A DNA stretch of 25,743 nt from Prevotella sp. (lineage in GTDB: Bacteria > Bacteroidota > Bacteroidia > Bacteroidales > Dysgonomonadaceae), in NCBI GenBank assembly GCA_031260865.1, contig JAISKQ010000061.1:1-25743 (forward strand), read 5' to 3'. The stretch's first letter is position 1; every line of letters begins with the position of its first letter. Below, piece after piece: positions 17,264 to 25,444 of this stretch. A program made the position numbers and the translations under genes. A model generated the notes under the pieces. It was not told the DNA's origin. It did no database searches and was given only the letters and a program-made list of their open reading frames with translations.

Positions 17264-18337
17264 TTATAATTTTTCAATAAATAAATCGAAGATAAATTCG
17301 GTATCAGTAGGACCGCTGGCTGCTTCAGGATGAAATTGGGCAGAGAAAAACGGTTTTGTTTTATGCTTGATACCCTCATTAGTCCCGTCGTTCAGATTTA
17401 TAAAGAGCGGTTCCCATTCATTGCCCAACGAGGCGTTCGCCACGGCAAATCCATGATTTTGCGATGTAATAAAGCACTTTGTGGAATTTACCATTTTAAC
17501 GGGCTGGTTATGGCTGCGATGCCCGTACTTCAGTTTGTATATTGTAGCTCCTCCGGCTTTGGAAAGCAATTGATTTCCCATACATATACCGCAGATGGGT
17601 TTGTCCCCTTTCATCGCTTTGCGGATGTTCTTCACCGTTTCCTCACAGAAATCCGGGTTTCCGGGTCCATTGGAAATGAAAAGTCCATCCCATTCCAGTT
17701 GGTTAAAATCGTAATTCCAAGGAACGCGTATCAGTTTTACATTTCTTTTTACCAAGTTTCGGATGATATTCAGTTTTGTACCGCAATCGACCAGTACAAC
17801 TGTCTTATCCCCGCTTTCATTGTAGGTTATAACCTCTTTACAACTGGCTAACGCCACCTGATTTTCAATGTTAGGGTCATAGAAGTCAATTTCGTCAGCT
17901 CCTTTGAAAACAATCTTGCCTTTCATCGAACCTTTCTCACGAAGAATCTTAGTCAATTGGCGTGTGTCAATACCATAAATACCGGGCACGTCGTGTTCCT
18001 TGAGCCATTCCCCGAGGCTTTTCTTGGCATTCCAGTGCGAAAATTCGGCTGAATAATCGGATACGATAAGCCCGCTTACCTGAATTTTTTCCGACTCATA
18101 AAAATCCGATATACCATTGGTGTCTGTGTCGGCAGGGACTCCATAATTACCGACAAGCGGAAATGTGATAACAAGAATCTGTCCCAAATAGGATGGATCG
18201 GTAAGACTTTCGGTATAACCGACCATAGCCGTGTTGAACACCACTTCGCCGGCGCTTGCTTTTTCCGAGCCGAATGATTTCCCTTCAAAAACTGTCCCAT
18301 CGTCAAGAATCAGTTGAACTGGTTTGTCTGAATGCAT
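17264..18337 (-). CDS. carA: Carbamoyl-phosphate synthase small (glutaminase) subunit
   Basis: 357 aa. The N-terminal CPSase domain (about 5-135) includes NTAMVGYTESLTDPSY and YGIDTRQLTKILR. The class I glutamine amidotransferase domain (about 178-357) has nucleophile Cys252 in GICMGNQLL and the His336-Glu338 pair in QFHPEA. GNQ replaces the common GHQ; I recall this variant in Bacteroidota CarA, and the triad is intact. CarA hydrolyses glutamine and passes ammonia to CarB. GISNGPGNP-type loop ISNGPGNPDF is at 221-230. The gene is preceded by a leader of about 160 nt with a possible peptide and a strong terminator hairpin, suggesting attenuation. Confidence 0.97.
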   Translation of the reverse strand: MHSDKPVQLILDDGTVFEGKSFGSEKASAGEVVFNTAMVGYTESLTDPSYLGQILVITFPLVGNYGVPADTDTNGISDFYESEKIQVSGLIVSDYSAEFSHWNAKKSLGEWLKEHDVPGIYGIDTRQLTKILREKGSMKGKIVFKGADEIDFYDPNIENQVALASCKEVITYNESGDKTVVLVDCGTKLNIIRNLVKRNVKLIRVPWNYDFNQLEWDGLFISNGPGNPDFCEETVKNIRKAMKGDKPICGICMGNQLLSKAGGATIYKLKYGHRSHNQPVKMVNSTKCFITSQNHGFAVANASLGNEWEPLFINLNDGTNEGIKHKTKPFFSAQFHPEAASGPTDTEFIFDLFIEKL

Positions 18338-18384
18338 CTTTTATCTGAAATATAAATTGTGAGTAATAAGCTATTTACAAAATT

Positions 18385-18424
18385 AAAAAAAAGGAACGAG
18401 ATATTTGACATATCCGTTCCTTTT
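18385..18424 (-). terminator. Strong intrinsic terminator in front of carA
   Basis: On the minus strand AAAAGGAACGGATAT pairs with ATATC-T-CGTTCCTTTT (15 bp, one bulged base, 5-nt loop) and runs into eight T residues. It lies 48 bp before the carA start and 132 bp after the aminotransferase stop. It either ends the upstream operon or, since a promoter sits at 18504-18511, acts as an attenuator within the carAB leader. Confidence 0.88.
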
Positions 18425-18464
18425 AAATTATAGTAATACATGTTGTATCTTTTTTCTTTCTCAT
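18423..18464 (-). CDS. Possible carAB leader peptide
   Basis: A 13-codon frame with ATG at 18464-18462 encodes MRKKKDTTCITII and ends with TAA at 18425-18423, exactly where the 5' arm of the terminator hairpin begins. It lies about 33 nt after the predicted transcript start. A ribosome finishing this frame would cover the 5' arm and favour read-through, the geometry known from enterobacterial pyrBI-type attenuators. There is no strong codon bias for a regulatory amino acid (one Arg), and no ribosome-binding site is seen, so this is a suggestion only. Confidence 0.3.
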   Translation of the reverse strand: MRKKKDTTCITII

Positions 18465-18503
18465 CTTCAAATACCCAAAATCTTTGTATGAATATCTGAG
18501 GTA

Positions 18504-18511
18504 CAAAGGTA
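18504..18511 (-). promoter_or_regulatory. Bacteroidetes -7 promoter element of carAB
   Basis: The minus strand reads TACCTTTG, an exact TAnnTTTG, 45 bp after the aminotransferase stop. A transcript from near 18497 would carry a leader of about 160 nt that includes the small frame and the terminator hairpin before carA. Confidence 0.55.
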
Positions 18512-18555
18512 GAAATAAAAATGATGTATCTGTGCTATTTAATTATTTTTTATAA

Positions 18556-19749
18556 TTATTTCAATTTAGCCAATGTTTCCTTTACCCGACGCATAGCCTC
18601 AATGATGTTTTCATCGGAAGTAGCGTAAGAAAAACGGATATAGTCCGGCGCTTCGAAAGCAAGGCCGCCAACGCAAGCCACATGCCCTTCTTCGAGTAAG
18701 AACATGGCTAAATCAGCAGAAGTGCCTATCGTTTTTCCATTGTAGGATTTTCCTAAATAATAACTGCATTCGGGGAATATATAGAACGCGCCTTCCGGCT
18801 TGTTTACTTTGAATCCTTCTATTTCAGATGCTAATTTCACAATCAAATCGCGGCGGCGCATAAACGCCTCACGCATCTCTTCCACACATTGCTGATCGCC
18901 CGAATACGCCGCTTCCGCCGCCTTTTGAGCAATGGATGACGCTCCGGATGTATATTGTCCCTGCAATTTGCTGCAAGCGGATGCTATCCACTGCGGGGCA
19001 GCCATCCAGCCAAGCCTCCATCCGGTCATCGCGTAAGCTTTGGACACGCCGTTTACAATCACCACGCGGTCTCTTACGTTTTCAAACTGAGCAATGCTTT
19101 CGTGCTTGCCTACATAATTGATGTGTTCATATATTTCATCCGAGATAATGATAATCTCAGGATATTTTGCCAAAACGTCGGCTAAAGCCTTCAATTCGGA
19201 TTTACTGTAAATGCTGCCGGTAGGATTTGACGGCGAGACAAGGATTATGGCTTTTGTTTTGGGATTTATGGCTGCTTCGAGTTGAGCAGGCGAGATTTTA
19301 AAATCTTGCTCAATACCGGTATGGATGATATGACTTTTCCCTTCAGCCAGTTTTACCATTTCGATATAGCTGACCCAGCATGGAGCGGGTATGATGACTT
19401 CATCGCCCGGATCGACCACGCACAAAACAGCATTGCACACAGCTTGTTTAGCTCCGTTAGAGCAAATGACCTGCTGTGGTTTGAACCTTAATCCGTTTTC
19501 GGTTTCCAGCTTTTTGCACACGGCTTTCCGTAATGACATATAGCCCGGAACCGGAGAGTAGAATGAAAAGTTTTCGTCAATAGCTTTTTTTGCCGCCGCC
19601 TTGATATGGTCAGGGGTATAAAAATCAGGTTCCCCCACACTCAGGTTGATCACATTAACGCCTTGCGCTTTTAGTTCGTCGCTTTTTTGAGACATAGCCA
19701 AAGTCTCTGATACAGCCAGATTTGCTATGCGTGTTGATACTTGTGCCAT
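18556..19749 (-). CDS. Class I/II PLP-dependent aminotransferase, aspartate aminotransferase type
   Basis: 397 aa, cytosolic, of the fold-type I aminotransferases, closest in pattern to the I-gamma aspartate aminotransferases of bacteria. Key residues: substrate-loop NLSVGEPDF (35-43), Asn175 in SPSNPTGS, Asp204 and Tyr207 in ISDEIYEHINY, PLP Lys237 in VSKAYAMTGWRLGW, and the substrate-carboxylate Arg in DYIRFSYA near the C-terminus. The likely reaction is aspartate plus 2-oxoglutarate to oxaloacetate plus glutamate, though specificity within the subgroup varies (prephenate, alanine and aromatic substrates occur). It follows ribBA by 61 bp on the same strand without a visible promoter, so it is probably the last gene of that operon. 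Confidence 0.92.
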   Translation of the reverse strand: MAQVSTRIANLAVSETLAMSQKSDELKAQGVNVINLSVGEPDFYTPDHIKAAAKKAIDENFSFYSPVPGYMSLRKAVCKKLETENGLRFKPQQVICSNGAKQAVCNAVLCVVDPGDEVIIPAPCWVSYIEMVKLAEGKSHIIHTGIEQDFKISPAQLEAAINPKTKAIILVSPSNPTGSIYSKSELKALADVLAKYPEIIIISDEIYEHINYVGKHESIAQFENVRDRVVIVNGVSKAYAMTGWRLGWMAAPQWIASACSKLQGQYTSGASSIAQKAAEAAYSGDQQCVEEMREAFMRRRDLIVKLASEIEGFKVNKPEGAFYIFPECSYYLGKSYNGKTIGTSADLAMFLLEEGHVACVGGLAFEAPDYIRFSYATSDENIIEAMRRVKETLAKLK

Positions 19750-19810
19750 TTCCGATATTTTTTATGAGTTATTTTTGGTTATTTACAATTTCGGTTTTCA
19801 CTATGATTTT

Positions 19811-21028
19811 TTAATCTATATTATGCAAATCATGCCCCATACGTTTTTTCTTGGTTTGCATATAGAACTCGTTATACTGGTTTGGCGTTATTTCGATGGG
19901 TACATTTTCAACGACCGTCAGACCAAACGATTCCAAGCCCTTTCTTTTCACCGGATTATTCGTCAGCAAGCGCATTTTGCATACATTCAGATCACGAAGG
20001 ATAGCCGCGCCCACGCCATAGTCGCGTTCATCGGCGCGATAGCCCAAATGCAGATTCGCGTCCACCGTATCATAACCTTCCTCTTGTAGCTTATAGGCTT
20101 CCATTTTTGCCATCAGCCCAATGCCTCTGCCTTCCTGATTCAGGTACACAACCACTCCTTTGCCTGCCTCTTGTATCATTTGCATCGATTTATGCAACTG
20201 TTCGCCACATTCGCAGCGTTTCGACCCGAAAACATCTCCGGTTATACATGATGAGTGCACGCGGACAAGAATAGGTTCATCCGCTTCCCATGTGCCTTTG
20301 ATGAGCGCCACATGTTCCAAACCTGTCGATTTTTGCTTGAAAGGTATTAAACGAAAATCGCCGTAAACAGTCGGCATATCCACTTCCGCACCTTTCTCGA
20401 TAAGCGATTCCCTTTCGAGCCGGTAACGGATAAGGTCGGCAACAGATATAAGTTTCAAATTAAATTCAGTCGCCATTTTCCGTAATTCCGGCAAACGCGC
20501 CATTTCGCCGTCATCTTTCTTAATCTCAATCAATACTCCGGCAGGATACATTCCCGCGAGACGCGCAAGGTCAACGGCAGCTTCGGTATGTCCTACACGG
20601 CTAAGCACGCCCTTATCCTTCGCGCGCAAAGGAAATATATGTCCGGGACGCCCGAAATCTTCGGGTTTTGTGTCTTTTTGGGTCAGCGCTAATATGGTCT
20701 GTGCCCTATCATAAGCGGAGATACCTGTTGTAACGCCATTCTTTAATAAATCAATGGATACGGTGAATGGCGTGGCATGCGTCGACGTATTGTGAGTTAC
20801 CATCATAGGCAAATCCAACTCCTCGCATCTATCGGCTGTCAAAGGCGCGCATATCAAGCCTCTGGCATGAGTTTCCATGAAATTCACTTTTTCCTGAGTG
20901 ATGGCTTCCGCCGCGATTATAAGGTCTCCTTCATTCTCCCGATCTTCATCGTCCACTACAATGATGAAATTACCTTTTCTAATTTCCTCAAGCGCTTCTT
21001 CTACTGTATCTAATTTTATTTTGTCCAT
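19811..21028 (-). CDS. ribBA: Bifunctional 3,4-dihydroxy-2-butanone-4-phosphate synthase / GTP cyclohydrolase II
   Basis: 405 aa, normal for the RibBA fusion. The N-terminal RibB domain (about 1-200) has the acidic loop [11 protein letters not shown] (26-36), GRPGHIFPL (126-134) and [16 protein letters not shown] (144-159); it makes the four-carbon unit from ribulose 5-phosphate. The C-terminal RibA domain (about 208-400) has zinc cysteines Cys261, Cys272 and Cys274 in [20 protein letters not shown] and the GTP-site motif NQEGRGIGL (297-305); it opens GTP. Both active sites look intact, so the protein commits two entry steps of riboflavin synthesis. It begins 24 bp after the lptF-type stop. 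There is no room for an FMN riboswitch directly upstream. Confidence 0.96.
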   Translation of the reverse strand: MDKIKLDTVEEALEEIRKGNFIIVVDDEDRENEGDLIIAAEAITQEKVNFMETHARGLICAPLTADRCEELDLPMMVTHNTSTHATPFTVSIDLLKNGVTTGISAYDRAQTILALTQKDTKPEDFGRPGHIFPLRAKDKGVLSRVGHTEAAVDLARLAGMYPAGVLIEIKKDDGEMARLPELRKMATEFNLKLISVADLIRYRLERESLIEKGAEVDMPTVYGDFRLIPFKQKSTGLEHVALIKGTWEADEPILVRVHSSCITGDVFGSKRCECGEQLHKSMQMIQEAGKGVVVYLNQEGRGIGLMAKMEAYKLQEEGYDTVDANLHLGYRADERDYGVGAAILRDLNVCKMRLLTNNPVKRKGLESFGLTVVENVPIEITPNQYNEFYMQTKKKRMGHDLHNID

Positions 21029-21052
21029 TATTTATATTTTATACCAATTTTA

Positions 21053-23125
21053 TTATTCGTATGATATGATTTCAATATTTTCCAAATCCTCCTTCATTTT
21101 CTTTTTCACCTGATAATATCCTAACGGGTAGCATGCGAATAACAGCGTCACAATGAATGCTTGATACCCCTTCGTTTTCTTTTCTGCTTGTTCACAGAAT
21201 GCAAAATAGAAAATCAATGGTCTAATATACAGTATTATATACAATATTAGCACTTTGTTAGGGAACTTTCCGAACAGGGCGGATGATGTAAAATAGTCTA
21301 TTATATAAAGGGTGATGAGTACCAGATAGCATCCCCCCGTTAATAATGAGCTTTTATCAAAAAGTTCCATTAACCGCTCTGTGGATTTCCGGTCTTGTTT
21401 ATTCGTAATATCACTAATATCGGCGCCGCGTTCTTTTAAAATACTCAATGCCGCTATTTGCATAGACTTGTCGTAATTAAATTCTTTATAATTGTCAACG
21501 ATATTCCTCAATTTATCACTATCCATCGATTTTAAACTATGGATAACCTCCGGCTCTAAGTTCAAACTTGACAGCGATGGTATTTTTTGTATCATCTGCT
21601 CTTTCTGTTCATCAGTCAACTTAGGAGGGGTCTTTATAAATAATATTTTGTTGAAGAACTTGCCGTATGCTTCCGGATTGAACAGCGTGGAATCGTTTGT
21701 AGCCTTATAGGTAAGAAATAGACCTAACGGAAATAAAGCAAACGAGCTTAACCACATACCTTGCCATATCTCCCAATAGCCATCGCGAGCCATCTTTAAT
21801 CCGATATTATTGATGATGTAATATACAATAAATAACAGAACGGAAACGACCACCGGCATTCCCAATCCTCCTTTTCTGATAATGGCTCCCAGCGGCGCTC
21901 CTATAAAAAAGAATATGATGCATGTAAATGAAAGGACAAATTTCTGATACCATTCTATTTGGTGCATCCTTATACTCTTTTGCAGACTCGCTTTTTGCCC
22001 TGTTTCCATCATGCTGTTACTGTATCGGTTATTGTCAGCTTCATTTGCCGCGACACTCACATATCCGGATAATTCATCCACTTTATATGACGCCAATAAA
22101 GAATCGAAATCGATTTTAGTCGGTATTTGCGTCGCATTTGTTGCCGAAACCGATTTATTTTTTTGCGCTTCTTCGTCTTTATATTTAATATATGATTCCG
22201 TATTCCGGTAGGTCAGATAAGTGTTTTTTCCTATTATTTGGCGATCATATATATTAAGAGTATCCAAGCGTAAACTTAAGGAATCGATAGAATGCGCCAA
22301 CTGTTCAATATTTTTAGATATTTGGGTACTTCCCAGATTTGACTCGTCCATTCTCTCAAATCCTGAATCGAACGGAATAATGATTTTCTTCTCTTTGAAG
22401 TTTTCGCGGCTATACGGCACAAATTGATTATTACGCCGGGCGTCGCTAAGTCCCGATTGCCGGAAGTTCGCGAACCGCTGTCCCGAATATAGATTCAAAA
22501 GGAGAAAAGTTTTATCATCAGACACACTCATCAAACCTGAATCACAGACAAAGACGGACATATTGTCGAAGCCCTCGGATGTGTCGTATATCATCACCCC
22601 TTTCAACATTCTGGTAACAGGGTCTTTCTTCTTCACATACAGGCTGTAATTTGTAATTCCACTGTAAAAAGAACCTTCGGGTATATCCAATTCAGGGGAT
22701 TTTTTCCTGATTGAAATCATTAAAGAGTTAAATTTCACCTGAATACGAGGCATTGCTTCGTTCTGAAAAAAGAACGCGCCAACCGATATAAAGACTACCA
22801 ATATGATCAAAGGCCGCATTGTTTTCAGGAGGGATACCCCGGATGCTTTTATTGCTAAAAGTTCCATGCTCTCTCCTAAATTGCCAAAAGCCATAAGCGA
22901 CGCCAATAATAAGGAAAGCGGCAACGCCATGGGTATCAAATTAAGCACGGCATACATAAACAGTTCGGCAAGCACCATATTATCAAGACCTTTACCCACC
23001 AGATCTTCGATATACCTCCATAGGAATTGCATCAATAAAATAAACAAACAGATCCCGAATGTCATCATAAAGATGGGCAGGAATGTTTGAATAACGTATG
23101 TATATATCCTCTTTATTCTTAGCAT
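21053..23125 (-). CDS. LptF/LptG (YjgP/YjgQ) family LPS-export permease
   Basis: 690 aa. The N-terminal segment RIKRIYTYVIQTFLPIFMMT followed by two helices separated by RYIEDLVGKGL matches the LptF/G start, with six membrane helices in the family core: a large periplasmic beta-jellyroll insert lies at about 120-365 and C-terminal helices at about 390-490. In the LPT machine LptF and LptG form the inner-membrane channel with the LptB ATPase to move LPS outwards. An extra 200-residue C-terminal part contains a soluble stretch and three or four more helices, making it longer than the roughly 360-aa enterobacterial proteins; Bacteroidota members are often long. The frame opens at TTG 23170, but a -7 element at 23145-23152 lies inside, so ATG 23125 is chosen. 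Confidence 0.88.
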   Translation of the reverse strand: MLRIKRIYTYVIQTFLPIFMMTFGICLFILLMQFLWRYIEDLVGKGLDNMVLAELFMYAVLNLIPMALPLSLLLASLMAFGNLGESMELLAIKASGVSLLKTMRPLIILVVFISVGAFFFQNEAMPRIQVKFNSLMISIRKKSPELDIPEGSFYSGITNYSLYVKKKDPVTRMLKGVMIYDTSEGFDNMSVFVCDSGLMSVSDDKTFLLLNLYSGQRFANFRQSGLSDARRNNQFVPYSRENFKEKKIIIPFDSGFERMDESNLGSTQISKNIEQLAHSIDSLSLRLDTLNIYDRQIIGKNTYLTYRNTESYIKYKDEEAQKNKSVSATNATQIPTKIDFDSLLASYKVDELSGYVSVAANEADNNRYSNSMMETGQKASLQKSIRMHQIEWYQKFVLSFTCIIFFFIGAPLGAIIRKGGLGMPVVVSVLLFIVYYIINNIGLKMARDGYWEIWQGMWLSSFALFPLGLFLTYKATNDSTLFNPEAYGKFFNKILFIKTPPKLTDEQKEQMIQKIPSLSSLNLEPEVIHSLKSMDSDKLRNIVDNYKEFNYDKSMQIAALSILKERGADISDITNKQDRKSTERLMELFDKSSLLTGGCYLVLITLYIIDYFTSSALFGKFPNKVLILYIILYIRPLIFYFAFCEQAEKKTKGYQAFIVTLLFACYPLGYYQVKKKMKEDLENIEIISYE

Positions 23126-23144
23126 TAATTGACCAAATAGAGTA

Positions 23145-23152
23145 CAAAAGTA
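23145..23152 (-). promoter_or_regulatory. Bacteroidetes -7 promoter element of the lptF-ribBA-aminotransferase unit
   Basis: The minus strand reads TACTTTTG, an exact TAnnTTTG, giving a transcript start near 23138 and a leader of about 13 nt before ATG 23125. A TTTG lies 15 bp further upstream, somewhat close for a -33 element. Confidence 0.55.
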
Positions 23153-23216
23153 GTAAAAAGAAGAACGCAAAGAATAATATTAGCATGAAAGATTATTCTT
23201 AAATAGCAAACAGTCA

Positions 23217-23380
23217 TCAGTCAATGGATAAGCCAATGAGATAACGCGTCAATGGCGCGAAGCGACAAAGACATTTATCGAGTCTTTCTTTTAACAAAAG
23301 TTCCTCCAACCTCCCCATAGGAAGGCTTAAGACTACGCGGTCAAGCTGTTGACTGATTACTGAAAAGAGGGGCTGAGAGA
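23217..23380 (+). repeat. Composite intergenic repeat, copy 2
   Basis: This 216-bp gap between the DUF3078 and lptF-type genes contains AGCCAATGAG, AATGGCGCGAAGCGACAA (23251-23268), TTTTAACAAAAG, a CCTCCCCATAGGAAGG hairpin, CTACGCGGTC and GTTGACTG...GAAAAGA. The order matches the reverse complement of 1849-1985, and the first two modules match 5814-5866. It holds no gene. Confidence 0.65.
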
Positions 23381-23386
23381 GGCGCT

Positions 23387-24871
23387 TTACCAAGTATAAC
23401 TTAATCCAAAACCGACAATCTCATTGAACTGAAAATAGCCCCAACCTTTTGCTTTCTTATCTACCGGAACGCCATCATCATAACGAAGATAGGCGTAGAT
23501 AGATGTGGATAGATAGCGATTCAACGCCATTGTATATTTATTTTCGCTTTCCACAATTACCTTGTCGTAATTTGAAAAACACATGAATCGGCTGGTAAAT
23601 TTGCTATATCTGTTAAACCCATAGGATAAGTTCATTTTTAGAGTAGAACCAAAATCCAATTTACTTTTTTTCCCGGTTTCCACGCCATATCTCGTTACAT
23701 CCACGTCGTTATCTCCAACAAAGGTATAGTCAATAGATACGGGCGCTAATTCCACAGATAAATCAAGCCGTTTATATTTATCCTTTGGGGATATCTTTTC
23801 TAATTTATAACCCATCCCTACCCCGAGATTTACTTTCAAAGGAGAAAATAATGATCGAATCCTGTTTTCGCTATTCACCGGATAACCATGAAATAAAGGT
23901 GTGGTCGCCTCTAAGTTTGCTGTGTACGACCATTTCTTAAAAGCTGACACACCAAACACATTGTACATCCTTAAATTATCGTCGGTAATGCTTATGTTAT
24001 GGAATTTGTCTGCTGATGTCCGTTGCAGATTGAGCCTCCATTCAAAGGTATTATCAAATGAAATCTTGTCCTTTTTATATTTAAGCGTTATTTTATGGTA
24101 GTTGATAACGCTAAAGTTGTTGTTTCCACCGGCTGCCCAGTTTTTGGAGAAACTATTCTGATTTATCTGCAAGGAATGTTCACCTGTTTTGATCCAATAA
24201 ACCGGCTTGATTTCTATTTTTTCCACTTCAGGCTTATTGATACCAATCGGATCATCGGTCGTCAATAATTCTTTAAAGACATTTCTTTTTTCAACGGCGT
24301 TTCCGGCAAGAACAGGAGCATCTTTGAACCCAAAAGCGTTCATCTTTATTTTTAAAGGATTATTCATATAATAAATCCTTCGCGTTTTTTCCACCCGATC
24401 GGCATGAGCCAAGTCGCGGGCAAATGTGCTGTCGGGAGAGATCAAATGAAAGTCGGATACCTGCTCATTTTTAAATCTATTTGGCAAGAAATTCATATCG
24501 GGAGGCAGTATCTTGCCGTCAAATATAACAGGAAGAAAAACCGGATCGAAAATAATCGTATCTCTGAAAGACGTGTAGGAGTCAAACGGAATCCATTTAT
24601 TTTTCAATATGATCAGATCATTTTTATCACGTGGAGGTTGCAAGTTCGACAGATTCAACTTATTGGCATAAACGGTGTCTATCTTTAAAGAAGCCGAAAA
24701 TTCGGAAATAGTGTTTGGAACTGATTTCTTTTTCAACTGCCTGTCTATATTGGTAATATTATTCAATATACTATCTTTCTTTTGCTTTACAGAACTTATA
24801 TTTTGGGCGTTTATGGATGCAAAAACAAACAAAAATATAATAAGGCTGAGGTAGAATTTGTTTACTCTCAT
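23387..24871 (-). CDS. DUF3078-type outer-membrane beta-barrel protein
   Basis: 494 aa with signal peptide MRVNKFYLSLIIFLFVFASINAQ. Residues about 24-230 are a soluble region. From about 235 the DUF3078 pattern begins: HSLQINQNSFSKNWAAGGNN, followed by alternating amphipathic strands (ITLKYKKDKISFDNTFEWRL and later segments) ending in the aromatic terminus GFGLSYTW, as expected for an outer-membrane barrel inserted by the BAM complex. DUF3078 proteins are common in Bacteroidota and of unknown function. The C-terminal Trp supports a complete gene end. It is divergent from the small lipoprotein gene, with a 223-bp gap. A weak TAAATTCG at 24927-24934 (minus) could be its -7 element. Confidence 0.85.
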   Translation of the reverse strand: MRVNKFYLSLIIFLFVFASINAQNISSVKQKKDSILNNITNIDRQLKKKSVPNTISEFSASLKIDTVYANKLNLSNLQPPRDKNDLIILKNKWIPFDSYTSFRDTIIFDPVFLPVIFDGKILPPDMNFLPNRFKNEQVSDFHLISPDSTFARDLAHADRVEKTRRIYYMNNPLKIKMNAFGFKDAPVLAGNAVEKRNVFKELLTTDDPIGINKPEVEKIEIKPVYWIKTGEHSLQINQNSFSKNWAAGGNNNFSVINYHKITLKYKKDKISFDNTFEWRLNLQRTSADKFHNISITDDNLRMYNVFGVSAFKKWSYTANLEATTPLFHGYPVNSENRIRSLFSPLKVNLGVGMGYKLEKISPKDKYKRLDLSVELAPVSIDYTFVGDNDVDVTRYGVETGKKSKLDFGSTLKMNLSYGFNRYSKFTSRFMCFSNYDKVIVESENKYTMALNRYLSTSIYAYLRYDDGVPVDKKAKGWGYFQFNEIVGFGLSYTW

Positions 24872-25094
24872 TTTATTTATTTTTTCAGATAAGTTTCCTT
24901 TTTTATCATTTATCTTAATTAAGGTACGAATTTAGTAATTAAATCTTAGATATTATTCTTATAGTATCCTAAATAACACAAAATAAAGAAGAAAATTATT
25001 CGATATTATATTTCGGATATTTTTTTTAAAATTATAACGAACTTAACGATTCCTTTAAGTGTTTATTCCTAAACATTAAAAATTATATCATATT

Positions 25095-25355
25095 ATGAAG
25101 AAATTATTCTTTGCTTTGTTTATCGCGGTAACATTAGCCGCTTGTGGTCCTGTTTATAATACTCAACTGAAACAGGTGGAATTAGGTATGACTCAACGTG
25201 AAATCGTTTCCCTGATGGGTGACAAATATAGTGTTGTAGATCAAAGAAGTAATGGAGACCAAGTACTTGAATATGTGGATAAATATAAAAATCATTGGTT
25301 TTTTGTCTTTGTCAACGGACAGTTGAACAAATGGTATAAAGAAACCGAAAAGTAA
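25095..25355 (+). CDS. Small BamE/SmpA-like lipoprotein
   Basis: 86 aa. The signal sequence MKKLFFALFIAVTLAAC has a good lipobox (TLAAC, lipidated Cys17). The mature domain contains VELGMTQREIVSLMGDKY, the SmpA/OmlA-type pattern (GMT-x3-V/I-x-L-x-G) followed by beta strands QVLEYVDKY and WFFVFVNGQLNKWYKE. In E. coli this fold is BamE, a non-essential BAM subunit, but many short SmpA-domain lipoproteins exist with other roles, so the link to BAM is a guess. The neighbouring barrel gene is divergent. It ends at a terminator at 25383. Confidence 0.85.
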   Translation: MKKLFFALFIAVTLAACGPVYNTQLKQVELGMTQREIVSLMGDKYSVVDQRSNGDQVLEYVDKYKNHWFFVFVNGQLNKWYKETEK

Positions 25356-25382
25356 AAGAATCGGTAAAGAGAAATAAGCGCG

Positions 25383-25417
25383 GGAATTGATTTCTAATCA
25401 GTTCCTGTTCTTTATTT
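25383..25417 (+). terminator. Terminator between the small lipoprotein and rarA genes
   Basis: GGAATTGATT (25383-25392) pairs with AATCAGTTCC (25396-25405) with one G-T wobble and a 3-nt loop, followed by TGTTCTTTATTT. Flanking AAATAA/TTTATTT can extend the stem, and it is likely bidirectional, serving the convergent rarA gene too. Confidence 0.7.
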
Positions 25418-25444
25418 AGAGGTATTCAGGGGATTATCACTTTA

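Noticed and set aside
21029..21052. FMN riboswitch upstream of ribBA
   Set aside because: The gap is 24 bp and cannot hold one, and the leader of the likely operon (23125-23138) is too short as well.
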